Below the pieces are notes generated by a model, which was not told where the DNA came from, ran no database searches, and saw only the letters and a program-made list of their open reading frames with translations. Below are positions 1 to 11,975 of a stretch of DNA of 64,000 nt, in pieces. The stretch is taken from NCBI GenBank assembly GCA_020698575.1, contig CM036240.1, positions 22,787,711 to 22,851,710 of the forward strand. Direction: 5' to 3'. How positions within the stretch are numbered: the first letter of the stretch is position 1; each line of letters starts with the position of its first letter. The translations under genes were made by a program, and so were the position numbers. Origin of the DNA: Bostrychus sinensis (Eukaryota; Chordata; Actinopteri; Gobiiformes; Eleotridae).

Positions 1-582
1 CGATCCTAATCTCGTCCTGTACTGCTGTTTTTAATTGCATGTACCAAAAAAGAAAGTGGTGTCCAAATAATTGAAATTCCAGCGTGTCAGTTGTTAGCAC
101 TTAAATAAAACATAATGTGATCGGCGTGGGTTATAATTGAATGCACTGAGCCCTGGCTGCGAGCACAAACAGGCGGAGGTCAGCAAAGATAGCGGCGTCC
201 AATGGGAATGCATGGATTACAGAGCAGCTACTTAGGAAGGGCCATTTAATCAACGGTATGATTTATTCAGATTGGATTTAGTCTGTGTAACATTTAGCAA
301 GACGGACGGAGTATGGAATTCTAGCTTTCCGCATTTCGAGAAAAATCAAGTTGTGATAGTAATTCACGTACAGCAGGCGTAAGATAAGTTTATGATATGT
401 ATTCAAATGAATGATTTAGCACAAACTTCGGATGCCAAGTTGGTTTATATGTTAGCACTGTATGATTGCCAGCCATCACTTCAATGTTGATAAATGTAGA
501 TAAACACACAATGGGACATCCCTTATTCAAGCATAGAGGGTGTGACCGCCCCAGACCAACTGTATAGGCTAAACATTGATGC

Positions 583-609
583 ATATAGTATATCTAGCTT
601 GATACTATA

Positions 610-695
<86 letters not shown>

Positions 696-715
696 TCAAG
701 CTAGATATACTATAT
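583..715. repeat. (TA)n tract inside a perfect 27-bp inverted repeat
   Basis: The left arm 583-609 and right arm 689-715 are exact reverse complements (27 of 27). The spacer 610-688 is almost pure TA dinucleotide, itself self-complementary. The whole 133 bp can fold as one AT-rich hairpin or cruciform. No transposon ends or coding sense were recognised. Confidence 0.95.
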
Positions 716-722
716 ACTATTA

Positions 723-753
723 TTCATATCTTGATAGTATATCAAGATATGAA
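723..753. repeat. Short perfect hairpin, 14-bp arms, 3-nt loop
   Basis: Positions 723-736 and 740-753 are exact reverse complements around the loop gta. It lies 8 bp after the larger palindrome and shares the words TAGTAT and ATCAAG with its arm, so it may be a diverged partial copy of that arm. Confidence 0.9.
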
Positions 754-2010
754 TGATTGTATCAAGATTTAACCATACCTCCCAGCCCTAGTCTCTAGTA
801 TAACAAATCACTACTGTCAAACATGTTTCCTTAGTGAATTTTGAGACATTTTAAACCTATTTTAGTGGGATGTATAGTTTTACAACTGCTCCTCCACAAA
901 CATCTGTTTCAGCAGCCACACCACTCTCCTGCATCATGGATAAATGAAGGTAAGGCCTTGGTTTATTGTGTACTGAGTGCATTTTCTTTTTTGGTCAGTG
1001 CTCTTTAATCAGAGGGTGTGACTTCCTGCGAGTGGAAGTGGAAGTGCGGCAGGCGCTTGCTGAGTGGGATTGGGGAGAAAATCGTTACTATCAAGGCCAC
1101 AGACTCCAGGTTTAAAGGATTTTTCACTCTATGCTTGAATTAGTTTTTGTCACCAATATCTCATCGCCTCTGGTCAGTGGAGCGGTCACATGACCAAATG
1201 AATCCAGATGAGCGCCAGCTTCGGAGAGCACCAAGCTATTTATAGTTGATGACACTAGAGCGAGATGACTTCCGTCTAACACTCATTTACAGTTTTGTAT
1301 GTGATAAACACATTAGTGCAATAAGCCATGATTCATATCTAGATAATAGTTTCTATATGGAGCCACACATTACACTAATCTTCCCCTGCAGAACATGAAA
1401 AGAGCCCTAGTGACAATTTAACACAGCGAACAGAGTCAATACCTTTTCTGTGCTTAGACCTTAAGCTAATTGAAAATCTTTCTTTCCATAATGAGCATGA
1501 AATGTCACATGCCCAAAGATATAGAAGTGGCATTTAATCTGCACCCAGGGACAATCTAATTCAATTGACAAGAGTTGTGATGAAGACTGAAGAGAGGCCG
1601 CTGCAGGATTAGTAAGAAAGGTAGTTAAATTTATGATAATCTACAATGTACAGTATAGTATATATAAATGGCAGTTTGATTAAAAATGAAACATACATAT
1701 AGATTCTATACAGAGTGTTGAATAGTTCAAGTCTTTATGATTATGGCTTACAGTTAATAAACTTAAAATTCTGTATCTCTACAATATGTATTACAATCAT
1801 AACAAATAAAATAAATGCTTGAAATGTTGCCCAACTTGCCCTCAATATTCTGATTGTTTGATGTGTGCCTGTACCGCACAAAATATGTTTGTATACTTAA
1901 CTATCTAATATTATTGGACTCAAGTTCTACACAATTATCAAATTATCAGTTTTCATAAGCTAGCCTCAATAGCCTTTACATATCAAGCATAGGTATATAG
2001 TGTTCTTGTA

Positions 2011-3358
2011 TAGACCCTTCTCACACAGCGTCATCTGATCACGTGATTTCCACGGAGCCGCCATGTTGGATGGCAAAAGCCGGTTGTCACGGCCCGATTT
2101 GGATCAGTCCTGCTGTCTGTTAGTCTAACAAATTAAATTCGTTTTACTCATCAAAAATAGTTGAATGTGTCCTATATCTGTGATAGCATCTACCAGCTGT
2201 CTTTTGAAGTAAAAAAGTTAATGTTGCACTGTTTGACAAAGTTTATTCTTTAAAAAAGTCACATAAAAGATCGCTCCTGCTGTAATCGTCAAATAAAGTA
2301 AAAACCGATCTGAGGTCAGTTCTTACAGTCTGCTCAGGTTTATTAGCAGGGTAAACACGTTTTCACGGACATTTAGCAAACTGGAGAGAAAAAGAAAATG
2401 CAATGTTCAGGACAGCTTGGTATTTGTTCATTTCTGCGTGAGGATATGGCGATTACAGGATTATTTTCACAACATGGAATACTTTTATGGAAATATATCT
2501 CGATATTTACTGATTGAGGGTTACTAATCCTGGATTGGACTGGTTTTGGACAGAACCAGTGTTCAAAGGTAAAAAGTCAGTTTTTTCGGTTTGGGCATAC
2601 TGAGGAATCATCATTAATTACACATATGTCCTATTTTAAGCATAAAGATAACTTAATTCCTATTTTGTACAGAACATAAGCTTTCTAATGATGTATATCA
2701 TGCCTGTATTGACAAAATAATAACTATGCAAATTATGTTTTTGCGGAGTTTCTTTCTGAATCTGGTCACCGCTAGCTTGAATTCTCCATATGTCAGCAAA
2801 TTTGCCACTTTTTAAGGCCTTAAATTTTGATTTATAATTTTAGACTTGTAAACCTCTGCGGAAAGCCTACTTTATTTAAGTATTTATATTGCCTTTTCAC
2901 TAATCTGCGTCTCTCATCTGCCTACTCACATGGACAACAGTTGTTTAGGGCACTTTCCATACTAAAGGTCTGTCACCCATCCTGCCACTAAATATTTTTA
3001 TGCCCCTGAGGAGCTCTCTGCCTCTTGTAAGCTTTTAATTGTGCCCCTATAACGTGAGATTGTCGATTGATTGACTAAATAATTGTAAACGTTGTGGTAT
3101 TCCAAAGCGGATTGTGTGTTGAAGGCTGGTAACCCGTAATTTTGACATCATATGGGTCTTAAGCATCGACAAGTGAACATTTCTCTAAATATCACTGTCT
3201 GACCTGAACACTTAACGTTAAGTATTGAACCGGTGTAGAAAGTGGTAAATATGAACTCTTTCTATGCATGATCACTAATCGCTAGCCAGCTACACTGGCT
3301 TTTTGCCATCCAAAATGGCAGCGCCAACAAACCAAGTCATGTGACTGAGAACGGTCTA
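2011..3358. mobile_element. Terminal-inverted-repeat DNA element, non-autonomous, about 1.35 kb
   Basis: The left end TAGACCCTTCTCACACAGCG matches the reverse complement of the right end (TAGACCGTTCTCAGTCACAT), and similarity continues inward for about 70 bp through a shared GCCATCCAA-type block. TA dinucleotides flank both ends (2009-2010 and 3359-3360), which would fit a TA target duplication. No transposase frame is visible. Both ends contain a YY1-like word (2057-2069 and 3311-3322). Superfamily not assigned. Confidence 0.8.
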
Positions 3359-3575
3359 TATACTGTATACTGAATACTGAACAAGCTATCAAACTATTCC
3401 CTAGTGTGGTTGCTGATTGCCAAAAACATTTGGACAATGTGAAACTCATTCATTAAAATGTTCACCTGTTTGTATTTCCTGTATGTGTTGGTACATCAGA
3501 GATGTGAATACTAGTAAGTCAAGTTATAGGAGTTCTGTATTTGACCTATGGCATGCTTAACTGCTAATTTCAATT

Positions 3576-4298
3576 AGAGATAGACTAATGTGTTTTTTCA
3601 GGGCTGATACCAATACCGATTATTAGTAGTAAAGGAGGCCGATAACAGATATTTGGAGCCAATATTAATTTGCAGTAAAAGGGAAAATATTTCTAAAGTC
3701 TAGAAGAGACGCACAATTGAATTGTTTGATCCCCATTCAAGTTAGCCTCCAGTGCTAACTCCCGGCAGTCTGCAGAAGTCTCTGGTACGCACGCTCTGGG
3801 AGGCGGGGTTAAAGGAAACGCTAGTGCACCTGCTCTATGGGCCAGAGAATGTGGAACTAATGCAGAAGATCCGGGTATTTTTATGCCCGCCATGACACCT
3901 AGAAAACCAATTTTTTGGCATCATGCGCCACTGAGCAATGTCCGTAGGAATGAACGGGGCCTCTTTATACATCCATGTTCAAAATATATATCTGCTCTTC
4001 GACCTTCTCCATTTGGCAAAACTTTTCCTCCTCTCCGCTGTGTGTGTGAGCACTGTGCATGCACAGTTTTCACTGCTGTGTCACCCGTGCCATGGCTCTG
4101 GGTGTAACCAGAGCCTGTAACCAATCAGATGGTGCTGTGGGTGGGACAATGTTGGACACAGAGTAGTGACAGCAGACAGAGAGGCGCTGATGCATTAGTG
4201 TCGGCCGTCAGATTTTTTAAAAAGGCCGATGCTCATATGCATCAAAAGACAGAATATTGGCACCGATAATCGGCCCGGCCGATAATTGGTCTATTCCT
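3576..4298. mobile_element. MITE with terminal inverted repeats (AGAGATAGAC / AGGAATAGAC)
   Basis: The left end reads AGAGATAGACTAATG with GATACCAATACCGATTA inside. The reverse complement of the right end reads AGGAATAGACCAATTATCGG. AATT flanks both sides (3572-3575 and 4299-4302). The interior is GC-richer with CpG sites, and the small open frames in 3693-4124 are shadows of it. This looks like a common fish MITE. Family name not assigned. Confidence 0.75.
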
Positions 4299-4579
4299 AA
4301 TTTTAATAAACACTTGTTGATACCTCCTAGCAGGCATTCCACTGAGTACTGGGTGAATAAGGATTATAATATTACCAATGTGATGAATATGCAGATTTAC
4401 CTATTCAATAAACAGAGAGCAGCTTGAGACAGCAGGGCACCTCATTGATTGTTGATTGCGTGTCGTGCGAAGGATATGACAGGTGCTCCTTTTTTACCAA
4501 ATGATAAAAAGGCTTGTAAACTGAAAGCAGTGACAGCAGGATTGTTTTTTAGTTTTAACATTTGAGGAAAGACTGAAGT

Positions 4580-4930
4580 AGTTACTGTGCCCAGACTTTG
4601 ATCTTCTAGTTCAGGGATAAATGCTCCACTAAGAATCCACTAAAACCTTTGTTCCTTTACTGACCCCCTGTGGCTACAAATTCTTGGCAGCTGCTAAATC
4701 CTTATGTCACAAGGGTACGTAATATCTTCTTGAAAACTTTCTTGATCCAAATGGTGTCCTGGATTCACATAAAAAACAACAATTTCTTATGTGGCCCATA
4801 ACTGAGGTTTCTTGAAATGTTAATTTCAAAATCCAACCATTAATTTTTAAGTTATGTTGCTAACGGGCTTACAAACCAATGCAAGTGATAACATAACTTC
4901 TTTGGCTGAAGTATAATGATAAACCAAATA
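4580..4930 (+). repeat. Dispersed repeat, copy 1 of 4 in the window
   Basis: Words such as TTTACTGACCCC, CCACTAAAACC and TTGCTAACGGGCTTACAAAC recur in diverged form at about 20110-20410, 25795-26100 and, inverted, 53390-53700. Edges are approximate. No coding sense, and class not established. Confidence 0.6.
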
Positions 4931-6269
4931 CCCTTTTTTGGAAACTGGGTAATCATTCTGTGGATTTTGAAAACTAATATTGCATTAGCAAGTCATCATT
5001 CAGATGAATATTTTCAGGTGTAAAAATATTCTCAATATTTTGTGTCGAGCTGTTGAGAGAGAAGAAACTTGTTTTGCCGAAAAAGTAACTAAGGTGAATG
5101 GAGTGTCGTGTACTATTGTTTGACACCTGGGGTTAAGCTCCCCATTGGAAAATACAACCCTGGAATATGAAAACATGCAACAACTGTGTAAAGTGTAGAC
5201 GAGTGTAGAAGGATTTCAGTATTCCAGAGGTGACTGAAGTTCACTAATGCATGTTTACATGCCCCAACTGTGCACTTTTAAAGGAAAGTGCTTCTATGTA
5301 CAACATGCTGACACGGGTCAGTCTTGCCCTTTCTCTTGCCGCAGTGCAGCTTATATGCCCTCCAAGAGCCAGACCTGCCGCCATGAAACCTCCACCACAT
5401 ACAAAACCTTATTATATTCCTGATTCAGCAGCAGAACAAGCATTATTAATACTGTATATTGTATGGGTAATAATATGGGTAAGCAGTTGTTCTTAACCAA
5501 TGATGTTCCAAGCCCTCAAAAACATAAACTTCTGTGATATTTGTGTTTGAATAAGAATCATATTACTGATGATGCTTATATGTCAAATAGAAAACATTCA
5601 TTATGATTTTTTTTTCTGATTCCGATGACAAAACGAGAGAGCCCCAGCTATTACCACTGAGAATCAACAGTGCAGCCCAAAGCCGTTTGCTGATTTCAAC
5701 CCTCTTTAAGCTCTTTGTTTTGGTTCGCTGGTCCATTTAGTCCCATTGGTCAGAACCGCTCAGCCCCTGCCCACCCTCTTTCCACCAAAAACGACTTTTA
5801 TGACTCGCTAAAGGACAAAAAGGTCACTATATATGACTAATGCCAAAAAAGTTGTACGATGGGGACTCATTAACAGGAGCTTTTGGTAATGTAATTTTAT
5901 TAGCTTTAGAAAATGGCTGATACAGTTCTGTCTGAATGGTTAGAGGTCAGAGCAGTTGAGATAAAGGTTAGGATTTGTGTAGGTTTTGCAAAGGAACGAA
6001 CAAAAATAATTCCTATATATCTTCCTATCAATTTGATGATCATAGTTGCACATCTTTTAGTATTCTTATTGTGGATTAATTTACAATCTGGTAGTTACAG
6101 CAGTTGGCTAGAAATAAGGGTAAAACTAGATGATACTATCTGAGCAGGTCAAGTCAGAATCACTTGTCCATATTTTGCCATTGCCAACTTCTAGCTATAA
6201 AGTGTACAAACTATAGAATTTTCTTTCAGCTTTTATTGCATGTGTAAATTGCAGTTGATTATTTTTATT

Positions 6270-6500
6270 GCACAGTTGTTAGCACTGCAGCCTTACACTA
6301 TCAAGGATGCAGGTTCAATCCCCATCTCTTTGCTACCATAATTTCTCCTCAGGCCATTCAACACTGAACTGCCCATTATGGCTGCATGGCAGTTAGATAA
6401 TACTGTAGTTAGGGTGAGTTAAAGGTTAATGTCAGTCCTGCCTCTGGCCCAAAGTAGCTGCAGTCATCTGCAACCCTAAACAGGAATGAGGAGTAAAAGA
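6270..6500 (+). mobile_element. SINE-like copy, diverged
   Basis: It begins GCACAGTTGTTAGCACTGCAG, continues to a B-box-like GGTTCAATCCC (6312-6322), and has a body related to the better-preserved SINE at 42124-42486. The body is degraded and the edges approximate. Confidence 0.55.
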
Positions 6501-7921
6501 TGATTTAAATTAGATTTAATAAGAAAATTGCCCATAGTGAGGGTGCATGCTTGACTAAGTACTAGCCTTGCGATTAATTATCTGCATGTTGTCTCTATGC
6601 ACAGGGTTCAAGAGTGCATAGTAGTGGCATAAAAGATTAGCCAAAAGCACAAATAATGAATATTTTTACTGCCCATTAGAGTTTCTGCATATGGTGTTAG
6701 AAAAAAATCTGCATCATTAAAATACCCCAATTAAAAATAAAAAAGCCACCAAAAAGTGTTAATCACCAGATAAAAGCCAGCCCAGACCAGAGCAGGTGAT
6801 GTTAAAGCAGCCTGGTCACGTTTTTTCTGTCTCTCCAAACAAAAGATAAGCTTTTGTAAATAACAGCAGGGGTTAGCTGCATAGATTCATAATGACACAT
6901 TTTAAAAACATCTTTAAATCTTACATTCATTTGTGCTCTTGTGTGTCTGCTCTCAACAAGCTCACATTGAACTCCTCTACACGCGACGTGACACCCCCCC
7001 GCAGCGTTCTTTTGCCCCGTTACAAGTCTCCATTTAGCACAGCAGGAGAGCGCCGTCCCATGAATAAACTCACGCAGCGAAACGCTTCACACAAGAATGA
7101 CAAATAAAGCATCCTCTCATCCCAAGCCCCAGTGTGTGTCAATGGGACTGATGTTGTCAAAATATGAGAAGCAGCGGCTCGAACCCGACTCTAAACAGCA
7201 TGTCAGACTTAGAAATCCAGACGACACATGCAAGGTAAACATTTTGACCCTACATCATTTTCATTTGTTGTATCAATCAATTGAGACCAAAAGAGCAACA
7301 TGCAAGTGGAGAGATTAACTTCAATGAATCCTAAGCATCTATAATTCTGTTTTAAACAGACAGGAAATGTAAATGAGAGGAGAACTGAATGTATTTATTT
7401 GCTGTCAATAATTGCTCTTGTCACCCACTCAACACCAGCTTTCAGGCTGTCCTCAAAAAACACTTTGTGTCTCTAGATAGGTGGCTGGTAATGCAGGATT
7501 CATACACATTAAGTGTCATATCAGAATACTTTTCTCCTGCCTTTCACTGCTGCTTTCCCAGCACAGACAAACAGCACCAATAAAGTTTACAAATTCACAC
7601 ATTTTCAAATGTAATATTAGGAGCAGTCTTTCAAGCCATTTGCAAAAACAACGGCTAAATTCAATATTTTAGTGCTTCAAAACATATATTCTGAAAATAT
7701 ATTGATTATATTGATAGTATTACATGTATGAATCATCATGAACTAATCAGAGCTTACCAGTTGTAAGTTTAAGTGAAAAGCATTCCTACTACAGTTGTCT
7801 TTACACTGGGTACCTGTGTGATTGCAGGTGCACTGTTGTTATTTTCCAAACCTTAAATATGCAATCTTGAAATTGTTTTAGTTTTTGAGCACCCATGAAT
7901 GCCCTGTAATGTAAGACTTAC

Positions 7922-8087
7922 CAATGTACTGGTTCCACTCCGGGTCTAGGTCAGCCTGATTGGCCAGGCAGCCCTTCATGACGTTGAGACAGTAGTTTTT
8001 GCAGGGCTTCTCTGAAGGCATGCCCTGGCAGAAGGGACAGTACATCAGCTTGGTCAGAGCTCGGATACAAGACGCTGTGCTGCTCAC
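7922..8087 (-). CDS. gpc6: Glypican-6, coding exon 4
   Basis: This exon encodes residues 235-289 of the model, and its last base opens codon 290. The acceptor is CTTACAG|GTGAGC and the donor TTG|GTAAGT, so it starts in phase 0 and ends in phase 1. It carries the densest cysteine block of the glypican core: C241, C251, C254, C263, C267 and C274, within YCPFCQG, PCKNYC and VMKGCLANQADLD. In the family these cysteines make disulfides that hold the helical core together. The CLNVMKGCLANQADL stretch is closer to GPC6 than GPC4 as I know the families. Glypicans are GPI-anchored heparan sulfate proteoglycans of the cell surface that modulate Wnt, Hedgehog, BMP and FGF signalling. The frame stays open about 27 bp past the donor, but that extension does not look like glypican. 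Whether it is fish gpc6a or gpc6b cannot be decided here. Confidence 0.96.
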
Positions 8088-11000
8088 CTGTAAGATCACA
8101 AAGAGGACACCATATTGCTTACTCAACAGGTTTTTATCCTTACAAGTATACTTAAGGCTTTTAATCCGTTGAATAGTAGTATACAAGAAGCCATGTTTAA
8201 GTGAGAGCCAACTGTGCCATTTATATTTGTGTATTCTGCCTTTAAAACATCTACAGAGAAATATATCATCACCTGATCTATTGATTTGCGCTATACCATC
8301 TTCTGTCTATATAATATTCTGTTGCTCTATAACCTTTTCATCAGCAGTGATATGTTTTGCTGTGCGTCTCCCACTACACACCTCAACACTTGAGCTTGAC
8401 CTAATGAATTCCCTGAACACAAAAAACTCACATACTTTTCCACCTCAATAATCAAATACTTGAACTCTGGAGCTCTGTCGAGAAGCTAGGGCTGTGAAAG
8501 TCTGCGGTCTGCACTAAAAGTACTTCAGTGAACAACTAAACATGCATCTCTCAAAAAAAACAACCTTCTTGAAAATACACACATTCATACTAGTCATAAT
8601 ATAATGTCTTGATTCTCCACATAAATACAAAACCAAAACCAAGGGCGTGTACAAACAGCGGATGAGTGGTTTCTTTGCTTGGAATAACATTGGATGACAC
8701 AAAAGCACTGCAATGGGATGACCACAGTAAACAGACAGCGATGCAAGGAAAATTTAACTTGACGTCTTCAATGTTTTTGTGGTAATATTTGCAGCAGCGA
8801 AGCAAACAACCTCAAGGAATTATATTTTTTTGTTACTAAGCAACTAAGTCTAGACAAGTTCATCGGCTCTGAGCTTTTCAATCAACTAAAAGAAAAAATG
8901 CAACCACAGTCTTGCCCCTAAGAGAGTGATAAAGTACTATTGATGATTTACTCTCTAAGAAATTTAATAGAAAAGAAAAGCAATAGCAACATAATAGGAA
9001 TGTCCAGGGCATAAAGATTTAACAGTTTAGCAAAAGGTTTTCTAACAGCCTCAAATGGGCTCATAGAAAATTTTAGTGGATCACAAGAGGCTGACCAGGC
9101 AGAGCTATAAAGATGGGCAATAAAAGTTTAAAATTGAATTGTATAAAACGCACAGTTGGACCAAGGATTGTTTACCAAGGTAATTTCTTACAGAGTAAAC
9201 CGTTTTTGTAAGTGGAATTCAAACGCCTCAAGCTCTCACAGATAAGATGACCTTCTATAAGTCTGATCCTAACCTTCATGATGTACTGTATGTTAAAGCC
9301 TTACTGACAGAAACTTTTTTTTTATCTCAAGTCTTGGAGTAGCACAAAGAAGCAAGAAGCATACTGGGACATCAATATGCATGTTTCTTAGTTTGTGAAG
9401 AACGCTGTGAAAATGCTCCTGCCAGCATTTCATACGGCATTATTAATAGATGAATATATTGGCAGTGCAACAAGACACAGAATTAACTGGAGTATCTATT
9501 AGCACCCAGCTGTAAATAGACATATGGCAGTAATGCTTTTATTTAGCCCATTCATGCATGTTAAAAATGTGGTCCAGGGTCCCAAATTTTAATATGCATT
9601 GATATGTTTTCATGTCCTTTTATATTGACCTTGATGGTGGTTGGAAAAAGTGCTTACTAGCCAGTATAATAACCTATAAAAATGTGTTCATTGGAAGTGA
9701 CACAGGTGTGACATTTTCAAGCTCAACTGACCCTTCAGTGAGTGACATAATCAAAAACCTTGCACCCACAGTACATTTTTTGTTTTTACTTTGAATTAAC
9801 AGCATCCAGCTCTAGTCCATTCCATTTGCAAAAGTTTATTTATTAAAGTAGGATCTGTGGTGAATGATGGATTAAATCTGAGCATACACCATTGTTGTCC
9901 ACATTTTGTAACTAATTGTTTACATAGATTAAAAAAAAAAAAATCAAAAACTTATGAATGGCTAAACATGATACACTTGTTTATGTTTTCTAACCAGGCT
10001 CACACTTAATGTGGCTGTCAGCTGCAAAAACAATAATCAATATTCGTTATTTGGTGGATGATGCTAATTCTTCCCAGTCAAATCATTTACAAAAGGCGTT
10101 AAAAGATCTTTAGAAATACATGACTTATTTCCTACAGCAGACGTTTGTCAAGTCAGCAAACTTAGACAAGCTGACAGGAGCAATGGTTGTTATGTAGTGC
10201 TGCTAATGGAGCCAGTGAAAACAATAATTTTTATACAATTGCAGTACTTACAACTCCCCAGTATTGCAAGTCATTGTGGCCATTTGAACAAAAAAAATTT
10301 GTTCAGCAACATACATTTTATACAAACAACACATTTAAAGGCACTCTGCAATAAATCATTGTTTCATTAAGTATCTTAAATCATATTTCACCCTTATAAT
10401 AGCAGTACCTTTTGTATCTTTGTGCCATTGTTCTGTCTGATTTCCCAAATTGGGTGCTTGCTGACAACCGACTGCAGGGAATTAATTTGTGATCCAAAAT
10501 TATTAGAGCCACATTTATAAAATATTGAAAAATTCACTCAGTAATTAGGCAAACATCTGAATACGTACTTATTTAAAATCTTCCAAGTCATTAGGAAATT
10601 GTATTACTATGCCTAATATGTAAAAATAATGAGATATGATGTTGAAAACAAACTACGTTGATTTGACAAGTTTTTATTCCGGTGCATGAAAACAGAAACG
10701 CAATTACGGTTGATCGATTGAAAGTTTTCTCTTGTGGTAATGCTTCACACCCAGAAGACAATGACAGCATACTGTGCAATAATCCATTCGAATCCCCACA
10801 CGTCCTGATGCTTTTTTATCACACACATATTATTCTAATGTGTCTAATTCTCCACCATCTGATATTCAAATGAAACTTTATGCCCGCGATTATAAGATTG
10901 TCAGCGCAGATGCAGGTACGAAGATAAGCTTCTTCATCCTCAAAGCCCACTGTTGTGTCGTCTCTCAAGCTGTGAAAAGGGATAAACCTCTCCATCATCT

Positions 11001-11444
11001 GCCTTAATTCTCTATAGATCCTAGTGGAGATAGAGAGGCATGGACAGCAAATCTCGCTGGCACCTCTAGCTGGGGGTGTCCTGTTCAATTATGCTTACAC
11101 CCTATCCCCAGCCTGAGATGAGTTTACAGCTCCCGGGGGATCAAAGGGCTGGAGTCCCAGACATATGACCTGGATCTCAGGTCCCGCCGAAATGTCAAGA
11201 GGTCGACCTGGGATATGCTGGCTCGTAAGCAATGCGGTGTGTAACTCAGTAAACACATACTAACAACACATCCTCTATGTCAGCCTATAAATGAGCTGCA
11301 CTGCTAATACAGCGCATAGAGGGAGAGGGGACGTTCAAAGTTCAACAAGTGCAACACTCTGGAGCCAACGGGAAAAATACAGTATGTTGGACTGAAGAAC
11401 AGTTATACTCAGTCAGTACATTTACTGACAGAATATACCTCATT

Positions 11445-11880
11445 GATGTATTATAGAACTGGATAATGAATAATGTCATGATCACTGTTTTCAATAGCCA
11501 TGTGCTTTTCACTTCCGTGTTACTGCCGTGTTGTGTGGCCCATAGAGCAGGTGCACTGCAGTCCTCGAGCACATGCGGTCTTGCTTTGCATACTGAGTGA
11601 TCGACCAATGGGTGTGATGGTGGGCTAGAGCGGTGACGTCATAAACCATAAAAAGTTATTTTTTAGCCAAACTACAGATTTCGAAGAGGGAAAAAGTCCA
11701 TGGTGTGAAAATAGATAATAAACACAACTAAATTCAACCATTTTGGAAGCTGTAGGTGTCCTGTAAGCCCAACACCAGGCGTGTCTCACCAGGAGAAGGG
11801 ACAGTGTCCTATCCAGGTCTAGTATACCTGGACTATTCTCATAGCAGTACATTTTTTGAGGAAGCCCAGTGGGTGGCAGT
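11445..11880 (+). repeat. Dispersed repeat with CRE motif, copy A
   Basis: Similar over several hundred bases to 32255-32775. Shared blocks include CTGGATAATGAAT, GCCCATAGAGCAGG, GACCAATGGGTG, GGGCTAGAGCGGTGACGTCA and CCATTTTGGAAGCTGTAGG. It contains a full palindromic TGACGTCA at 11634-11641. No terminal inverted repeat or poly-A tail was found, so the class is unknown. Edges approximate. Confidence 0.75.
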
Positions 11881-11894
11881 GGGGGACAGAAAAA

Positions 11895-11918
11895 GGGGGG
11901 GGGGGGGGGGGGGGGGGG
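11895..11918 (+). repeat. Uninterrupted run of 24 guanines
   Basis: Positions 11895-11918 are all G. Intron 3 is transcribed from the minus strand, so the nascent RNA would carry C24 while the non-template DNA strand is C-rich. The polyproline and polyglycine stretches in open frames crossing this point are artefacts of the run. Confidence 0.97.
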
Positions 11919-11975
11919 CAAGCTTGCAATCAAACACTCCATATTATCATCTCTCCATAAATATGTATTTGTATG

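Larger units (their letters stand above)
1..7921 (-). other. gpc6: gpc6 intron 4, partial (runs off the window)
   Basis: The donor is on the minus strand at 7920-7921, context TTG|GTAAGT. Searching down to position 1 I saw no reading frame resembling the next glypican exon, so the intron is at least 7.9 kb. It contains an AT palindrome (583-715), a small hairpin (723-753), two terminal-inverted-repeat elements (2011-3358 and 3576-4298), a dispersed repeat (about 4580-4930) and a SINE-like copy (6270-6500). The stretches 760-2010, 4931-6269 and 6501-7921 show nothing beyond unique AT-rich sequence. The open frames there are short and have no recognisable product. Confidence 0.85.

Noticed and set aside
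542..772. Open frame encoding a Tyr-Ile repeat
   Set aside because: Translation of the (TA)n palindrome.
1..7921. Next glypican exon (exon 5) looked for in the remaining minus-strand sequence
   Set aside because: No stretch resembling the expected continuation was seen; it probably lies outside the window, though a short exon could be missed by eye.
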